In this document: in pieces, positions 21,852 to 32,589 of the stretch
Position numbering within the stretch: the stretch's first letter is position 1
Layout: each line of letters begins with the position of its first letter
NCBI GenBank assembly: GCA_021234155.1
Contig: JAJEKV010000097.1
Coordinates: forward strand, 3,040,074-3,104,073
Direction of reading: 5' to 3'
Origin: Isoetes taiwanensis
Taxonomy: Eukaryota > Streptophyta > Lycopodiopsida > Isoetales > Isoetaceae
DNA length: 64,000 bases
Translations under genes and position numbers: made by a program
The notes under the pieces: model-generated
Database searches by the model: none
The model's input: only the letters and a program-made list of their open reading frames with translations
Told to the model about the DNA's origin: nothing

Positions 21852-22077
21852 TGTTAGGTCAACCTATTATGATGACTCAGCAAGCACCTTTTGCCACGTG
21901 TGTCACCTTTTGTCACTTAGGGTTTAGGGTCACGTGTGTTGATGACATGGCCTATCTATAAGGGCCATAGTCACTTAGGGTTTAGTGGGTTCTTTCTCAT
22001 GCATCGTTGAAGCGACCTACGTCCATTTTTCCGTCTTTCTCTGTTCCTTCAATTCTCTCAGTCACAGAGCACTTTCA
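21852..22077 (+). repeat. 3' LTR of the copia element
   Basis: Same length as the 5' LTR (226 bp), ends in ACTTTCA, and is followed by the target duplicate CTCCT at 22,078-22,082. Confidence 0.92.
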
Positions 22078-22361
22078 CTCCTGCAGCCACTTGTGAGTGT
22101 AAGAATATGATGTATCAATTCATTGGCTAACATAGAGAGATTTACCTGGTGTTAGCTGACAGCCAATAAAATGAAATGGAATCTATCTTCCCGAAATCCA
22201 TGCGCCTACCTGCTAGTCTAGGAGCCAACAAATTTCTCTAGATGTCTGAATTGTTCAAGAGCAGCCCCATCGGGGCTGGATTAAACCAACAATGTTGCCC
22301 TCTTCTGCTATAGGGTATTGTATGGCACAGAATCCTGCAAAGCACATGCATTTTAGCCAAA

Positions 22362-22391
22362 AAATAAAATAAAATAATAATAATAATAATA
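22362..22391 (+). repeat. AAAAT/AAT microsatellite
   Basis: Two AAAAT units are followed by about seven AAT units in a non-coding spacer. Confidence 0.85.
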
Positions 22392-22483
22392 GAAAGAGAC
22401 AAAACTAATGCAATAAGTAGCTTACATTAATACACTAACTAATACAATAAGAGGCTTACATTAAGTAGCACCCGATGTGATTG

Positions 22484-22759
22484 TCATGAAGCCATGACTT
22501 TGTGCGTTAATTCAGGCTTGTCTGAGACATCCTTTTGCTCTATACAAAACTCCCCATAGCTAGAAGAACCCTGCTTCCATATTGGACTCCTAAGATATAA
22601 TGGCCATCGGCAATTATAATTGGATGCTGCTGCTTTTCTCTTCTTGGCATTCCTCATATTGTATCAGTCATAAAGGAGGTCAATGAATCCTTTCTCAAAA
22701 GTCCATTCTGGCCTCAAAGTCAGAATGGTGTGAACTGTGCTAGTGCTAGAAGAGGCCAT
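22484..22759 (-). pseudogene. Short MYB/SANT-like reading frame with one internal TGA
   Basis: ATG at 22,759 gives MASSSTSTVHTILTLRPEW then TFEKGFIDLLYD, an in-frame TGA (22,664-22,666), and a further 59 open codons (YNMRNAKKRKAA, then RWPLYLRSPIWKQGSSSYGE) to a stop at 22,484. The W..ekgFIdLL spacing resembles the start of the MYB/SANT-like domain of plant transposon-derived proteins, but this is weak. The TGA could be a decayed CGA. It lies on the same strand as, and downstream of, the zinc-finger gene at 23.1-23.7 kb, so both may belong to one gene. Confidence 0.35.
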
Positions 22760-23146
22760 GGTTCTTGCATGCTCTGGGGTCTCAACCAAAAGAATGACTT
22801 GATTGGTCAACCCTAATCCGTGGCTGCAAACTTTTTGTCCGAGAGGGGGTAGATTGGCTAGGATCTTGTGTTCTTTGGTGGCTCATCCTCAACTTTGAGA
22901 CATGCCATTAATTTTCGTTTAAGTTTTCCTCCTTCATGTTCCAATCTTCTGGGTTGTCTCCTCCAAGAACCAATTATCGGCAATATTAGATCTATACAGG
23001 TGCCAATTTTTTTTCCTACATTGCCTCCCATGCAAGTGCTCTCTTCTCCACAAAATCAGCTACAAATTTGGCTTCCTCCCGCTCCCTTGCCTCACCATCG
23101 ACACAAATCTTCAAATGTTAGGCGTGCACGCTTTGGTGCGGGCGTT

Positions 23147-23710
23147 TTATATCTCCTCAGACCCATTCTTGTACCTCCAATCCGGGTTTGTGGTGTACTG
23201 CATGTACCACAAATCAGTGGACCTATTAGGGTGCGATGGACCATCTGGATTCTTCCATGGCCTGCCTCTTTTAGCACCTCCCACTTCCACATCTTTCATG
23301 CCATGTGCAGATCCCAAGTGAGTCTTGAATCTATCCTTCCTATTAACTGTGTATGAGCAGGTAGCAATCAAACAAACATACATCTTCGTATCAGTGTTAT
23401 ACTCCCAAAGGGGCTGCTGCAACTGCTCTTCTTCTCCCTCAAGTTCTCCTCCTCGAAGATGTCTTCATCTCAGATCTGCCCCAACATGATCATGCAAATC
23501 TGCCCCAAATTGATCTTGAATTGGCTCTGAATTGGCAGCCACCTGGACGTCATTCTCCATGGAATTCTCTCCCATAGTAGCATTCAAATCTGCCTCTACA
23601 ACTGCCTCACCATCAATGGATAACTCATGTGCAATGCTTACTAGTGTACGAGCAACTAGATCGTTTGGATCCCTGCTTGTACTACATTCTCCTTCCTCAC
23701 TGTTTGCCAT
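23147..23710 (-). pseudogene. C2H2 zinc-finger protein gene with in-frame TGA
   Basis: ATG at 23,710 starts MANSEEGECSTSRDPNDLVA, an acidic region. TGA interrupts at 23,465-23,467, and the same frame stays open for another 105 codons to 23,147. The second half contains VCLIATCSYTVNRKDRFKTH then LGSAHG, a finger of spacing C-x4-C-x12-H-x4-H, followed by a basic AKRGRPWKNP AT-hook-like segment. Retention of one frame across the stop suggests a recent break or a sequencing error. The cellular role is unknown. It could also be the DNA-binding part of a transposase. Confidence 0.5.
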
Positions 23711-23859
23711 GGAATCACGAGAAGTAAAACCAATAGAAACTTCGAGGCAATGTCGAGGGATTGGGCAGACGAAGTTTAAATTCCCTCCTATGCTACTAGA
23801 GGACCAAAATTCCTGCCTTTAACCATACCTCACGGGGAGATTTGGGAAGATCTTCTTGG

Positions 23860-25380
23860 CTGAATTGTGGCCTCAATGCTCTCACTGTTGTGTGAAATTA
23901 GCTTCACAGCAGCAGCAACTGGTCTCTTTCTCTTTCTACGTGCAAGCAAAACAAAATTGGTTGAATGACCATGTCGTTTTTTGTTGGGCTAAGAATATAA
24001 AAATGCTTTTCGCATGCATTACCGCCATAATCGTGCTCTAAATTTGTTTAAGGAAAATAAACCCAATTTTGCTAAAGGAAAAATACAATCGAGCTTTGTT
24101 TAATCTTTGTTGGAGGGACCCAAAATTGACAGGAAGTCAAGCTCAAAACATGAAAAACTTTCATGGTGAAACAGGTCATTGATCGGAAAGGGATAGGCGA
24201 TTTCTTGAGGAGTACAAAAAGAAAGAGGAAGCCAAAAACTCACTTGAAAATGCTGCTCCATTTGAAATCAGCCAAAGCATCATTTCAGCCCCTAGCATCA
24301 TTTCCATGATTTCTTTGGCATCCCAATCGAAAATTCGTGAAATCGCCAAACATCATTCCATAACCTATGATTTCCAAAACTTGTTTTTCAAAATTTTGCT
24401 CTTTTCTTCGCCGTCGTGAGCCAATCATATTTGGCTATAACGTATCATGGGGTCGGGATGCGTGATGCGATGCAGGTCCCTTAATGCCGGTATGTCCGTC
24501 CAGGGAGGCATGGTCATGGGTAATGTGTGCGAGACATGGATATGCATCCATCGAAGCGAAGCCCATGGGCGAACAACCGGACCCATAGGGCTATAACATG
24601 TCAAAAGACATGGTTAAAACATGTCGGTGTCGGAACATATACTGAGGCTCGTTAGGTAAATATATGCCAAAAGGTAGGTTTGGGGGTTTGGGTTTTGGGG
24701 GGGGGAGGAGGCCGGTGATTCTATGGTGCGAGAAATATGCGACATGATTAGGTCCTAAAGAATATCTTTGATTCCATAGAAGATGAATAACAAAAATGCA
24801 TATCCCTTTTGGTGGAATGTTTATCCGGTGATTTCACTCGGGTGAGAATCCACGGGATCAGCGGTTATGATTACCCGGGTTATATGAGCGGCCGAGATGC
24901 TCGCCAAATCGAGCCCCCGGCATGGGTTCCTCGACAGAGGTGTTTCCATCGAGGGGATTACACTCACGGTGATTAGGTGTAGCGAGAATATTTGGCGGGT
25001 TATTTCACTTGGGTGGAATATGCCCCTAAAGATTCTCTTTGGTGGAGTATTACGTTGAGTGATTCCATTGGCGGTATAAAACATTTGTGATTTTGTTTGT
25101 GATTTTGAGTGGGATCTTAGTTAGATTTATAATTCCGTCGGAGGAAGGTGTCTTTTTTTGCATAGCCGGGATGCTCCCTACGGATAGATGTTTGGGACCC
25201 ACCGAAAAGACCATACCCAAAGCGAGGGGTCAGGGAGCGAGAATCGTTCATAGAGGGTTAGTGATTCTCGGGGAAAGGAGCCTCTTGAAGATACCATCAA
25301 ATGCGAGGTTATACATATTTTGAGCCCTTAGCGTCACGGGTCCTCATCCTTTTGCTCTAGGAATTAATCTCGGCCGTTCT
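23860..25380. other. Non-coding stretch, no gene recognised
   Basis: Includes a purine-rich G run near 24,690-24,705 and, at 24,800-25,090, loosely repeated words such as ATTTCACTCGGGTG and ATTTCACTTGGGTGG. These may be old duplicated units. No protein-like frame was found. Confidence 0.4.
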
Positions 25381-25424
25381 TTCTAAAGTGCTATATCCGG
25401 TAACATTATGTGGACCAATTTTGT

Positions 25425-25460
25425 TATGGCCATAACAAGCATGTTACAGCCATAACAAGC
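25425..25460. repeat. GTTATGGCCATAAC palindrome with adjacent direct repeat
   Basis: A perfect 14-bp palindrome at about 25,425-25,438 continues into CAAGCATGTTACAGCCATAACAAGC, so GCCATAACAAGC occurs twice. Confidence 0.6.
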
Positions 25461-25995
25461 GAGAAAGGATCGTAAAGGATCGGCCGGATTTGGGGGCTGG
25501 TTACGCGGTCGGCCGGATTTAGAAGGCATGGCCCGTCGCCTTTGGCGGGCGGGTGAGATCAATCCTATCTCTGGCGCCCAATCGGCGTCAGCGTTCAATC
25601 GTGAAACGGACCCGAAGCGGACCAAAATCGTGCATTGAAGAGCGAGGGCCCCTCTTTCCCAAAACGAGAAAAAAAAGGGCGCATCCATTTCTTATAGCCT
25701 TGATAATCTGAAGCCCTGCAGATTTGCTGATGGCTTACTTTCTTTCTGTAGTTTCCAGTGAAAAACGTTCTTATAGCTCCATTTCTTATTCATTCTTATT
25801 TCCCCTTCGATCCGCCCTCCTTTGCGAATTGGGTTTTCCTTTTCGGCTTGGATCTGCTGTTAAACCATGATTGCAGAAGTTCTTGCCGGATCTGCTGCCA
25901 AACCCCATGATTTGCTGCCGGATTTGTGAGCCAGACAACCTCTCTTCCACTTTGAAGCCAAGAACTCTGTGCAAAAGGACTCAGCCCAGGATGTT

Positions 25996-26122
25996 AAGGC
26001 CGATAACGTCCTCCCCTCGGCCGTACTGCCGTACGGCCTCGGAATTTCCTGGCCACATGGCCACTCGGCCATCGGCCATTTTCTTGAGCCGTAATGCCTC
26101 GTGGGAGGACGTTATCTAGCCC
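25996..26122. mobile_element. Small fold-back element (MITE-like)
   Basis: GATAACGTCCTCCC (26,002-26,015) is perfectly inverted as GGGAGGACGTTATC (26,103-26,116), with weaker pairing outward (AAGGCC / AGCCCTT). The interior contains more CGGCC/GGCCG palindromes. No coding content. Confidence 0.6.
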
Positions 26123-26742
26123 TTCTCTATCCTAAGATTTCGGGAAGTTTTTTCAAGGTAAGCATCCAGCATATTTATATTCCTAGCCTGCTATTCTTTT
26201 CCAGCAGGTTTATATTCTTAGCCTGCTGTTTTAGAAACTCGCAATTTTAGAGAAGAATATTTTTCCTTCGATTTTAATCTACCCAGTTAATATTCAATTG
26301 TGGTGGGTTTTTCCTCTATGATAACCGGGTATTTTTTAATAGCCCTTGACCAATTAAATTACCTGCTTCTTCATTGTGGCACTAGCTGCTAAAAAGCTAT
26401 TTTGTGTTTTCGTTGTTGCCATCAGGCGTACCAAAGACACTTTGGCAGCATTTTAAGATCATGACGAGGTATCAGATACAAAATATACAAAGAAAAGCCT
26501 TCCTTGTTTAGAAACTTCAAAAAACCATCGTAAAAGGTCGCATCTTAAGGCAGCAGATGCATCCTAAGGATTAGCACACTATCATTACCATTACTTCTGC
26601 TGGATTGCTCTCAGGTCCCGTCATTGATCATATCAGCTAAGCTTCCTTAGAATTTTTCTGGTAGAAATTCTGCATATGCTTTTACTTATGTTGGCAATAT
26701 GCTGTTCAACTTCCTAGGTGTTTTTTTGTGCTGCAATTTTGT

Positions 26743-28289
26743 TCACTTCTTCCTCGAATTACTAACAGAGAATCGGGTTGTTCTCTGCCAAACAGCATTG
26801 GTTTCAGATGTAACCCTTTCCACATCTTTAAATGATGCCTTCAAATGGAGTTTTTCTTCTTTTCCAGTTACATTCAGTCGTGGGCTTCGCCTTACATGCC
26901 TATCTGGTACATTTTGCTCTGTAGGGGTTTTATTGTAACATAGAGATTTATATGTTGTGTTCACTTCACATGTGTTTCCACTGCTAACTGATCCAGGTGG
27001 AGTTTCCTCCTGTGGAATTTCCTCCTGTCTAAGCTTTTCAAGCTCATCATTTCTCTGATCTTTGGAGGCAGTGTATACTTGATCATTATCAACAATTGAA
27101 TGGCGAGGACTCCTTCTGACATGCAATGTGCCAGTGCTGACTGATTTAGAATTTTTAGGGAGTTTAGGCCCTGCTACTGCTTGCTTCAAACCCTTGTTTT
27201 GGAGGCTTCCTTCTGCTAATGACCTAGGTGGACTTTCCTCCTTTGTAAATTTTCCAAGCTTAGCATTTCTCTGATTTTCGAGGACGGTGTGGCATAGCAC
27301 TTGATCATTATCAGCAACTGAATGACGAGGACTCCTTCTAACATGCAATGCTGGGATACCCTTTCGGTGAGCTTGGTTTCCATGTCCTGGATTAACAAGT
27401 TTAAGATCTCCAGTTTTTACAAAATGTGTGCTCACATTTTCTTCAACAGAGCCTGCAGCTTGTGAAGCCAGATTTCTTGAAATGTCTGTAAGACCCTTGT
27501 CCATATGCTGGATAACAATGCCTGATTTATGGTTTTCTATGGGCAACACTTTAGTAGACAGCTTTCTATGGTTCATCTTCTTTGTTTCAGTTGGAGTAAT
27601 TTCAGTCGGTTGAAATACAGAACTTGCCAAGGTGAAGTTGACACTTATATTCTTGAGTGGGCCTCCTGCTTGTGCCAATTTTGTTACCAGAGCACTTTGG
27701 ACCAGATTAACTGATGCGAATCCCTGTAATGAGGCTGCCAAGGCTGCTCGTGCAGCAAGGGGGGATAGTCGTGGTCGTTTGGGATCAGAACATGGCATGA
27801 TCTCTTCAATTCCCTTTGTAACTGCTGGCACATTAGATATATCGACCCTCCTACTAACATTACAACCCCTCGTTCTGCTGGAACCTGTAAGAAAATCAAA
27901 CTCGAACTCTATGGTGTAGTTTGGAAGTGACCCTTACAAGTTAAAGAGAAAAATCTAGAGTATTCCATATAGTTAAGCTCTTCAGCAAAATATGCTTGAG
28001 TGCTTGGACGTAACAGTTGTTTCATATTATATTAACAACAGAAATGGAACTTAGGACCACGCAATTAAGACTTACCATGCTGCTTGAGAGGTGAAGTTAC
28101 TTCGATAGTGTGACTATCTGCAAAACTGGTAATTTTCTCAATCTGCAGTTCGATTTGTTTTTGGAGTTCTCCCTCAATACAATCAGAGTATAATTCTGAG
28201 TTAACAGAATGATAATCATCTGTCTTTGAATCGTCCACGGCTGCTGGTCTACTTTCAGGCAATCTTCGCCTAGTTCGTGCTCTTCCCAT
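26743..28289 (-). CDS. Two-exon nuclear-type protein with RRSPR repeats, function unknown
   Basis: Exon 1 is 28,289-28,076 (first ATG gives MGRARTRRRLPESRPA) and ends in CATG followed by GTAAGT. Exon 2 is 27,884-26,743 after TTTTCTTACAG. The junction keeps the frame (KQH-G-SSRTRG), giving 451 residues and making this the best-preserved gene in the window. The N-terminus is basic; residues 30-60 could form a short helix (EGELQKQIELQIEKI). The second half holds three copies of HVRRSPRH/RL, two inside an imperfect 90-residue duplication that ends DNDQV. Low complexity, basic patches and SP/TP sites suggest a chromatin or cell-cycle protein. A resemblance to borealin-type proteins (basic start, short helix) was considered but is too weak to name it. 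A likely 5' leader exon ends near 28,523 (TTTCAG then GTATCT). Confidence 0.65.
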
Positions 28290-28803
28290 GTTTTTCTGGA
28301 GTATCAAAAGAGCCACTTTACGAGTATTTTTTTCTGAAATTTTTCCTAAACGACAGTAATGATATGATCTTAACTATTCTGTGCCGAGGCTTTACAAAAG
28401 TAAATACATAAGACATATCCATTACAGAATAAAGCGTGTCCATTTTAACCTCAATATTTGAGCAAGAGCTTAGGGAAGATTAGCATTTTCAAAACATGTC
28501 AAGAAAAACACTATGTAGATACCTGAAATGCAAGAGATCCAGCGAGCCCCGGGTAAATTTGAGACCTGAATAGAAGCTCCGGCAGGAAAGTGGTTTCGTA
28601 AGGAAGAACATGCCTCAAAAGAAGAGCCTCTGCCAGAGCTTTCCAACGGCCTCGATGAGCTCTACAACTATGCGGGCATCTTGACCGTTAGACAATTTCA
28701 TTTTGTCACGCCTTTAAACAATGCGCACATTTTCTTCCCGCGTAAACCACCGGTAGGTTATTACCTTGTAAATTAATTTTTGATAATCTTTGGGTTTTGT
28801 ATA

Positions 28804-28908
28804 CAAGAATGGCTCTGCGCTTTGGATTCCGGCGTGGAAGAACGACGCTACGGGCAGAGCTAGGCGAGGCACCGACTGTACGGAATCCAAGGCGCAGAGC
28901 CATTCTTG
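28804..28908. repeat. 28-bp inverted repeat (hairpin), one mismatch
   Basis: The arm at 28,804-28,831 (CAAGAATGGCTCTGCGCTTT...) is the reverse complement of 28,881-28,908 except for one position that would be a G:U pair in RNA. The loop is about 49 nt. It sits upstream of the RRSPR gene. Confidence 0.75.
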
Positions 28909-28910
28909 CA

Positions 28911-29091
28911 ACGTGAAATCATGGGTGCCCTAGATTCAGTGCCACGTGGCGGCCATCCAACGGTTAGAGAGAAGAATAGCACATCCAGAATGTCGGCTAC
29001 AATTCAGGGCAACATTCAGGAAAAGAATAGTTGCACGTGGCGTGGCGCCATTGGATGAGAGGGCTGAATCTAGGGCACCCTGATTTTACGT
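28911..29091. mobile_element. MITE-like element with about 28-bp terminal inverted repeats
   Basis: The left end reads GGGTGCCCTAGATTCAG within 28,911-28,939, and its inverted copy CTGAATCTAGGGCACCC lies within 29,064-29,091. Outer bases ACGTGAAATCA / TGATTTTACGT also pair. The interior has further weaker inversion (GGCCATCCAACGG / CCATTGGATG). No coding capacity. Confidence 0.7.
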
Positions 29092-29098
29092 ATACAGG

Positions 29099-29225
29099 AA
29101 TGTTGCTTTAGGCAACATTCTGGCATGTCAACCATGCCGACGCGGAGGCATGGTTGACATGCCGCATCGTTGCCTAAAGCAACAATCGGCATGGTTGACA
29201 TGCCGAATGTTGCCTAAAGCAACAT
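29099..29225. repeat. Nested fold-back of GTTGCTTTAGGCAAC / GGCATGTCAACCATGCC units
   Basis: The arm 29,099-29,139 is inverted at 29,187-29,225 with one mismatch. Each arm is itself made of two smaller palindromic words, and a third GGCATGGTTGACATGCC lies between. It is immediately adjacent to the previous element. Confidence 0.75.
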
Positions 29226-29237
29226 CCCCGTAGCGAT

Positions 29238-29503
29238 GGAAACAATTTAGAAAAATTTCGTGGACCGATAAAAACTCTTTAAAATCGATGTTAAAACACG
29301 AGAATGCGAGGTAGATCTTGTAATCATTTGGGTAAAGTGCCGAGAATGTCCGGTAAAATCTACGATCGTGTGTGAAATAAGCGGAGCAGCCAAGAAACGA
29401 CCCAGCGAGGAAGAAGCAGAAAATGTTCCACTTTTCGGGGGTTTGAATCGTGCCGTGGCATGGCGCTAGTGGACACGAGGCGAAATTTTTCTAAATTGTT
29501 TTT
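29238..29503. repeat. Inverted repeat of AAACAATTTAGAAAAATTTCG
   Basis: A 20-bp arm at about 29,240-29,260 is inverted at about 29,480-29,500, enclosing about 220 bp of non-coding DNA. It is a possible MITE without clear target duplication. Confidence 0.5.
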
Positions 29504-30119
29504 ACGGTTTTGGTTCCAGCTGCTATAGTATTGCCGCCGTTTATCTTTTTTTTTGCAAAGAGGAGGTTTTTGTTTCTCTTAGCGGGGGAGATTTCGTTTA
29601 GCAAAAGCCCATATCCGGTGATGGCGAAGAGAGGTCAGCGGTGGTAAAGCGGTGGTTTCTCTTTTGCGGTCGGTAGAGGGAGGGTTCAATAGCGCTCAAA
29701 TCCGGCGATGGCAAGCGACCTATCAAGATGTGTTGAAGAAAAGCAGCGAGTTCTATTTCAATCGCAGGGCTCTTTCACTTCAATCCGCATTTTCTTGCTC
29801 CATAATGACTAAATCTTCAGGTTTCCACTGTTCTTAGGGCTTGAAACAGGAGAAACGGGTTTAACTCTTTGCATCTGCTTAAAATTTTAGGCATTATTCC
29901 GCTCTGCCATTCCTTCTCTTCATTTTGTACATTTTAAGATCTTGCATCTCTTCATTTTCTAAGTTTTCAGCGATGTTTTTATTTTCTTAGTTTTAAGTTT
30001 CAGCGAAATGAAACCAAACAATATCGAGCAGAGAATCTACTAAGATCGAAGCCTAAGCGGTAAACCGAACAAAGTCGAACAAATCAGTGAAGAACAGGGA
30101 AAATCAGTGAACGAAATTA

Positions 30120-30550
30120 CCCTTCGGCAGATCCGTCCACGGTAATCGACGAATTCGTCGGCCGGTTCAGGCGGGCGGTGCCACCGCTGCCCGGTTCCGA
30201 AAACCAGTATCCTGCCCCAGTGGGTTCCCTAGCACTTTTACCGCCGGCCTTAGGGTAATTACACACCAATGGTTATGTTAAGCGTAAGCGTTAAAATTTT
30301 AAATGACGACATTCACACATGCCCTGTTAATAATTTCTGTTAAGATCAAAGGTGTTAAGGTTTAACGTAGTTGGTTAGGTTAAATTTTAAGCTAACCACG
30401 ATTCATACTTGTTTTGGTTATGCTAAACCCTAACAGCATGTTAAAATTCTTAACAAAATGTATTGGAAATTTTTATCCCCAGGTATCGAGCACGTTTAAG
30501 GCTGTTAATGGCGACGAAGACATAGCTGGTCGGCCGAATCTCTCCACTGG
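30120..30550 (+). other. Exon-like pieces of an unknown gene around a possible MITE
   Basis: A GC-rich frame (about 30,107-30,248) reads DPSTVIDEFVGRFRRAVPPL then PGSENQYPAPVGSLALLPP, and a segment at 30,482-30,550 lies between an AG (CCCCAG) and a GT donor (GGTAAGG). Between them, 30,245-30,470 is AT-rich with GGTTATGTTAAGCG and an inverted GGTTATGCTAAACCC, resembling the element near 61.6-61.85 kb. Too little for a gene model. No start codon precedes the first piece. Confidence 0.25.
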
Positions 30551-30869
30551 GTAAGGTCTTTCGTTCTTCTCTCTTTATCTGATGTTCATCTCCAGGTGTG
30601 TTCCAAATCCTTTTCTTTGCATTTATATATTGCATTCGATTAGTAAACACCAGCAGCATTTCGTGTTTTTTGTTTTTTTCTTAGTTTAGATTTATCAATC
30701 TATTGTTTGATGGTGCTTCTACTTCTCTGTAGCCCTTTTCCAATCTCCTTCACTATCAAAAGATCTTGGCAAAAGCAAAAGCATTTTTACAAGCAGCTAA
30801 ATACAGCCTTGTATTAATTCAGGATGTTCCCATGTATTCAGCCTTGCATTTAGGATGTTCCATCACTAC

Positions 30870-31320
30870 AAGGGATCGTCGACGTCCAACGACGTCGCGT
30901 CGTCGATGAACGCCGGATCGTCGTCGTTGATCAACGAGATCGTCGTTCAACGACGACAACGTCGTTTCGACGTCGTTCAACGACGGCCATCGTGGTCGAC
31001 GCGGTCGCCCCGCCAAGGTGGTATGGGTACCGGGCCGCTGCCGGGCAGCTCGTCGGTCAAACACGCCGCCTAAACGCCGCTCAACGACGCTTTCACAGCC
31101 GACGCCGCTACCGGCCATGCGCGTGGAAATGGGCAGGTTGCCGGGTACCAACGCGGTCAAGACGCCAGCTTTTTGCCGCCGTAATTGAACGACGGCGTAA
31201 TAACGCTGACGTGTCACGCCCTCATGCGTGGCATGGTGCCGGTGCTAAGTCGGGTTCGCAAGCTGTCAAGACATCGCCAGCCTTAAAACGCCGTTTAACG
31301 ACGCCACACGTAGGAATTTT
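30870..31320 (+). repeat. Left subterminal repeats of the CACTA element
   Basis: GC-rich block with many copies, in both orientations, of CGTCGTTCAACGACG-like words (for example near 30,880-30,990 and 31,070-31,090) and GTTTAACGACGCC at its right edge. In CACTA elements such repeats bind the element's own DNA-binding protein. Confidence 0.75.
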
Positions 31321-31339
31321 TTTTTTTTGCCAAATAAAA

Positions 31340-31362
31340 CCCTAACCCTAACCCTAACCCTA
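31340..31362 (+). repeat. Short interstitial telomere-like repeat (CCCTAA)3.8
   Basis: Three perfect CCCTAA units plus CCCTA directly follow a T run at the inner edge of the left subterminal block. The unit is the TTAGGG form, not the TTTAGGG form usual in plants. Confidence 0.85.
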
Positions 31363-31889
31363 CATCCACGTTATAAGTGGATCCATCAAGAGTCTTTGTT
31401 ATTCTTATTTTTGAGTGTTCTTCCCTATCTTGCTATAATGGTCCCAAGTTGAAGACCACCTTCGCTGACGATATGTTCCTTCTAGCAAGTAATCCTCCTC
31501 CTCCAAGGGAAGACAACTCCAAAGAACCCCCCGCTTCTCCCGGGCCGAGAACCCTCCCTTCACCATCGTGGCAAAGATGAGTGAAAAGGAGCTTCGATTG
31601 CACTAACATCCGGGCGTTCCATGCGGGAACGATTGGTAGAATGGCTCACCGAGCCAAACAAAGAGAAAACGACATTAATGGTGCGGATAATGATGCAAAT
31701 GGTTGCATCAAACCGCCACGCCCCTCGGGATGGACATAAGTAATGTATAAGCTTTTTTATGAATGGAAACAATAAGTTTTTTTATCTATTTGTGTTGTCG
31801 TTGTATAAGCTTATTTTATGAATGGGAACAATCAAGATTTTTATTTATTTGTGTTATTTGTATTGTATGTTGTTTCTGTTATGTTAAAC

Positions 31890-32095
31890 AATCACAGTTG
31901 GTCGTTTAACGACGTTATGATCATTTGACGTCGTTAAACGACGTCATGATCATCTGACGTGGCATATGAGGGGGCATCGACGGCGGCGCAGTCGATGTGG
32001 CATGCCTAGGTGTCGACGACGCCGGCTTGGCGCCGTTAAACGACGCCACACAGACGCCGATAAACGACGCCACATATGGGCGGGAACCCGCCGCC
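31890..32095 (+). repeat. Second block of subterminal-type repeats
   Basis: GTCGTTTAACGACGT, GTCGTTAAACGACGTC, GCCGTTAAACGACGCC and ATAAACGACGCC occur within 200 bp, matching the element's end repeats. Confidence 0.65.
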
Positions 32096-32270
32096 GGGTT
32101 ATTTACTTGTTATTTTTTCACTCGCTTGTTTCGGATTTTTTTTTGCCGCGGGTCTTCATAAGGTAAGATCTCTGCTTTAATCTTTGTGTTAGAGTTAAAC
32201 ACCTCCAAATGCTAATAGATTAGAAGATTGAATCTTGAAAGTATGTTAAAAACTTGAGGGATGCATGATC

Positions 32271-32448
32271 AAGGTACTGGTCGGTTCCATCCCGAATGGA
32301 GAAGACTAAATGTATCGGGTTTATGCACCTCAGAACAGAAGTTTCAATCTTCATAGATTACAAAAGATTTGAAAGGTTGCGTGAATATAAGGTACTGGTC
32401 GACTCCATTTCAAATGGAGAGGACTAGATGTATCGGGTTCAGGCACCC
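32271..32448 (+). repeat. Two tandem 118-bp units with GGAGAAGACTA motif
   Basis: AAGGTACTGGTCGGTTCCAT through TATCGGGTTTATGCACC (32,271-32,329) recurs at 32,389-32,448 with few changes. A related unit (GGTCGGCCC...GTGGAGAAGACTAGG) is tandem at 53.06-53.40 kb. Confidence 0.75.
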
Positions 32449-32589
32449 TTCAATCAAATGCTTTCTAAATATCATAAACGTTGTATGAATCTGAATCTTA
32501 AGAATAAACATTTGATAAAATCATGAAAAAAACATGGATATTTATAATTATTATATTATTACATGGTTTTTTATTAATATTTTTATTGT

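Larger units (their letters stand above)
13798..22077 (+). mobile_element. Ty1/copia LTR retrotransposon, complete ends, interrupted
   Basis: Both LTRs are 226 bp (13798-14023 and 21852-22077), start TGTTAGG and end TTTCA, and are flanked by the same 5-bp target duplication CTCCT (13793-13797 and 22078-22082). The primer-binding site and polypurine tract are in place. Gag, protease, integrase, reverse transcriptase and RNase H remnants follow in copia order. About 3 kb of foreign sequence (16.5-19.6 kb) splits the integrase. The LTRs differ at several sites, mostly in a short patch around the CATGC region, so the insertion is not recent. All domains carry stops or frameshifts. Confidence 0.92.

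Noticed and set aside
26743-28289. Naming the RRSPR gene as a borealin or other chromosomal passenger protein
   Set aside because: Only the basic start and one short helix are suggestive; no diagnostic motif could be identified.
28804-28908. MicroRNA precursor
   Set aside because: The stem is nearly perfect and sits in a cluster of fold-back elements, more like a MITE; no expression data are available to support a miRNA.
31340-31362. A real telomere or chromosome end
   Set aside because: Under four units, with unrelated sequence on both sides.
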